Assembly (NCBI GenBank): GCA_002367235.1
Contig: DFBC01000129.1
Span: 1 to 17,212, forward strand
DNA length: 17,212 nt
Reading direction: 5' to 3'
Origin: Cellvibrionales bacterium UBA3090
GTDB lineage: Bacteria; Pseudomonadota; Gammaproteobacteria; Pseudomonadales; Porticoccaceae
Shown: positions 15,031 through 17,212 of the stretch, one piece after another
Layout of the letters: each line of letters begins with the position of its first letter
How positions within the stretch are numbered: position 1 is the first letter of the stretch
The notes under the pieces: generated by a model
Database searches by the model: none
What the model was told of the DNA's origin: nothing
The model's input: the letters and a program-made list of their open reading frames with translations, nothing else
Position numbers and translations under genes: made by a program

Positions 15031-15138
15031 GGGCGCTGCTACGCTAAGAAAGGGTTATTAAACGACCTATCCCTAAGGAAAGGCGGGCAATTAAACACCA
15101 AATCAAGACTAAAGTTAAGGGCAACAATGTAACCAAAA

Positions 15139-17212
15139 TCAAACAATCAGCTTTTTCTCAACCCAGGCAAACACTGAATCGATGGCTTTTGGTAATGCGG
15201 CAACATCACTCCCACCACCTTGGGCCATATCGGGACGACCGCCGCCCTTGCCGCCCAACTGGCTGGCCACAAACTGCATCAGCTCACCCGCCTTAACACG
15301 ATCAGTCACATCCTTTGTCACTCCAGCGACCAAGGCAACCTTGTCATCTCCTGATGCGGCCAATATCACCACCCCTGATCCCAACTTATTTTTTAATTGA
15401 TCTACGGTATCGCGAAGCGCTTTTGGGTCAATGCCGTCAAGACTGGCCGACAGTACCTTAACACCATTTATTTCTCGGGCGTGGCTCGCCAAATCACTAC
15501 CGGCAGAACTGGCTAACTTACCTTTTAATTGAGCATTCTGCTTTTCGAGCTCTTTCGACTCAGCACAGAGCGCTAGCACTTTTTTCGCCACTTTATCGCG
15601 GCTCGCTTTAACTGCACGCCCAATCTCATCAAGCTGCTGCTCCAGAGCATCCATATAGCTTAGTGCCTGACTACCGGTTACGGCTTCAATTCGGCGTACG
15701 CCTGCAGCAATACCAGACTCACTGGTAATTCGCATTAAACCAATATCGCCAGTGCGAGAGACATGGGTGCCACCACACAGCTCTACTGAAAAACCCTCGC
15801 CCATAGTAAGAACCCGCACCTCTTCACCATACTTCTCGCCAAAGAGTGCCATCGCACCTTTCTTCTGGGCAGACTCCATATCACACAGATCTGTATCTAC
15901 TGAAGAGTTACGCCGAATCTCCTCATTAACTCGCTGCTCTATCGCCTTAAGTTGCGCCGGTGTCACGGCTTCAAAATGACTAAAGTCAAAGCGAAGACGC
16001 TTGCTATCAACCAATGAGCCCTTCTGGGTGACATGCTCACCAAGAACTTCTCTGAGCGCCGCATGTAACAAGTGAGTAGCGGAGTGATTGAGCTCCGTTG
16101 CCCGACGGGCCTCAGCATTAACCTCGGCTTCCAATTGCTGCCCAACGCGGAGGTTTCCTGACGTCACTACGCCAACATGCAGGTAATGATTCCCCTGTTT
16201 TTGGCAATCACGCACATCAAACTCAGCACCGGCTGTGTGAAGGTAACCGCTATCACCGACTTGACCACCGGACTCAGCATAAAAAGGTGTTTGGTCCAAA
16301 ACCACAACAGCTTCATCACCTTCAGATAACGAATCTACAACGTCGCCAGACTTAACCAGTGCAATAACGCAACCCAGGCCTGTCGTACCCTCATAACCAG
16401 TAAAACCGGTATTGCCTTCCAGTTGTAATTGCTGGGTATAGTCCACTTTGAAAGCACCCGCAGCGCGTGCACGCTGACGCTGCGCGTTCATAGCCTCCTC
16501 ATAACCAGACATATCCAGAGACAAACCCCTTTCACGGGCAATATCATTAGTTAAATCAACGGGGAAACCATAGGTATCGTAAAGCGTAAAAACCACCTCA
16601 CCGGGAATTATGTCATCCTGCAATCCAGCCAACGCTGTATCGAGAACCCCCATCCCCTTATCGAGAGTTTTTTCAAATTGCTGCTCTTCTGCCAGCAACA
16701 CTTTTTCAACCTGAGCCTGGGCCTTGGTCAACTCGGGGTAGGCCTCACCCATTTCAGCGACCAGTGATGCCACCAGTGTGTGAAAGAAGGCCTTGGTTTG
16801 CCCCAGCTTGTTTCCATGCCGAATAGCGCGGCGAATAATCCGCCGTAGTACATAACCGCGCCCTTCATTGGAAGGTAATACACCGTCCACAATCAAAAAA
16901 CTGCAAGAGCGTATATGGTCGGCAATAACTCTCAGTGACTTATTTTCTAAATCACTGGTACCTGTCGCTTTTGCTGCTGCTTTCAGCAGAGCCTGAAACA
17001 GGTCAATTTCGTAATTACTATGAACGCCTTGCATCACTGCCGCGATACGCTCAAGCCCCATACCCGTATCAATCGAAGGCTTAGGTAACGGCGCCATAGA
17101 GCCATCTGCACTACGCTCATACTGCATAAAAACCAGGTTCCAGATCTCAATATAGCGATCGAGATCATCGTTTTCACTACCGGGAGGGCCTCCCGGTACA
17201 TCTTCACCATGG
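15139..17212 (-). CDS. alaS: Alanyl-tRNA synthetase (N-terminal part missing at the window edge)
   Basis: The frame runs off the right edge. About 690 of roughly 870 residues are present, the first being HGEDVPGGPPGSENDDLDRYIEIWNLVFMQYER of the class II catalytic core. The N-terminal motif 1 region is outside. The order is: end of catalytic domain with SIDTGMGLERIAAVMQG, tRNA-recognition region (DHIRSCSFLIVDGVLPSNEGRGYVLRRIIRRAIRHG), editing domain with zinc-binding HSATHLLH and CGGTHVSRTGD, a coiled-coil segment (about YMDALEQQLDEIGRAV onward), and C-Ala ending GGKGGGRPDMAQGGGSD. It charges tRNA-Ala and clears mischarged Ser/Gly. It lies upstream of lysC with a 108-bp gap that has no clear terminator, so read-through into lysC is likely. 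Confidence 0.96.
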   Translation of the reverse strand, partial: HGEDVPGGPPGSENDDLDRYIEIWNLVFMQYERSADGSMAPLPKPSIDTGMGLERIAAVMQGVHSNYEIDLFQALLKAAAKATGTSDLENKSLRVIADHIRSCSFLIVDGVLPSNEGRGYVLRRIIRRAIRHGNKLGQTKAFFHTLVASLVAEMGEAYPELTKAQAQVEKVLLAEEQQFEKTLDKGMGVLDTALAGLQDDIIPGEVVFTLYDTYGFPVDLTNDIARERGLSLDMSGYEEAMNAQRQRARAAGAFKVDYTQQLQLEGNTGFTGYEGTTGLGCVIALVKSGDVVDSLSEGDEAVVVLDQTPFYAESGGQVGDSGYLHTAGAEFDVRDCQKQGNHYLHVGVVTSGNLRVGQQLEAEVNAEARRATELNHSATHLLHAALREVLGEHVTQKGSLVDSKRLRFDFSHFEAVTPAQLKAIEQRVNEEIRRNSSVDTDLCDMESAQKKGAMALFGEKYGEEVRVLTMGEGFSVELCGGTHVSRTGDIGLMRITSESGIAAGVRRIEAVTGSQALSYMDALEQQLDEIGRAVKASRDKVAKKVLALCAESKELEKQNAQLKGKLASSAGSDLASHAREINGVKVLSASLDGIDPKALRDTVDQLKNKLGSGVVILAASGDDKVALVAGVTKDVTDRVKAGELMQFVASQLGGKGGGRPDMAQGGGSDVAALPKAIDSVFAWVEKKLIV

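Noticed and set aside
1..17212. CRISPR arrays, insertion sequences, phage genes, toxin-antitoxin pairs
   Set aside because: No regularly spaced repeats, transposase or integrase motifs, or small paired toxin-antitoxin frames were seen on either strand.

Overview
The right-hand third of the window (alaS, lysC, csrA, tRNA-Ser(GCU), all on the minus strand) is a gene order well known from Pseudomonas and many marine Gammaproteobacteria. With an nhaR-type regulator, moderate GC and no phage or IS genes, this points to a chromosomal segment of a free-living, probably marine, gammaproteobacterium. I cannot name the genus from sequence alone.

Left third (1-7575, minus strand): an operon for a multi-subunit ATP-dependent ketone carboxylase of the hydantoinase/acetone carboxylase family. 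In transcription order it holds a 645-aa HyuA-type subunit, a 134-aa Cys-rich zinc-ribbon subunit, a 715-aa HyuA-type subunit, a 759-aa HyuB-type subunit, and a fifth gene cut by the window edge. Acetone carboxylase has one HyuA, one HyuB and one small subunit. Two different HyuA subunits plus a fifth gene is instead the layout of acetophenone carboxylase (Apc) of Aromatoleum. The 419-bp leader carries a sigma-54 promoter (7672-7687) matching every defined consensus position, and two short palindromes about 110-150 bp upstream of it where an enhancer-binding activator could sit.

Middle (7995-11683): a compact minus-strand operon of a secreted His-rich cupredoxin-like protein, a roughly 12-TM membrane protein, and a DUF3565-DUF1971 fusion. 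It is divergent from a plus-strand gene for an exported beta-propeller protein. These four genes look like an envelope, possibly metal-linked, module of unknown function.

Right (11792-17212): nhaR (minus); an HPF/RaiA-family gene (plus); a shared bidirectional terminator; tRNA-Ser(GCU); csrA with a structured GGA-containing leader; lysC with a possible internal start for a small subunit; and alaS, which runs off the window. The housekeeping block ends at the tRNA-Ser, and the accessory genes begin to its left. I see no integrase or repeated att site.
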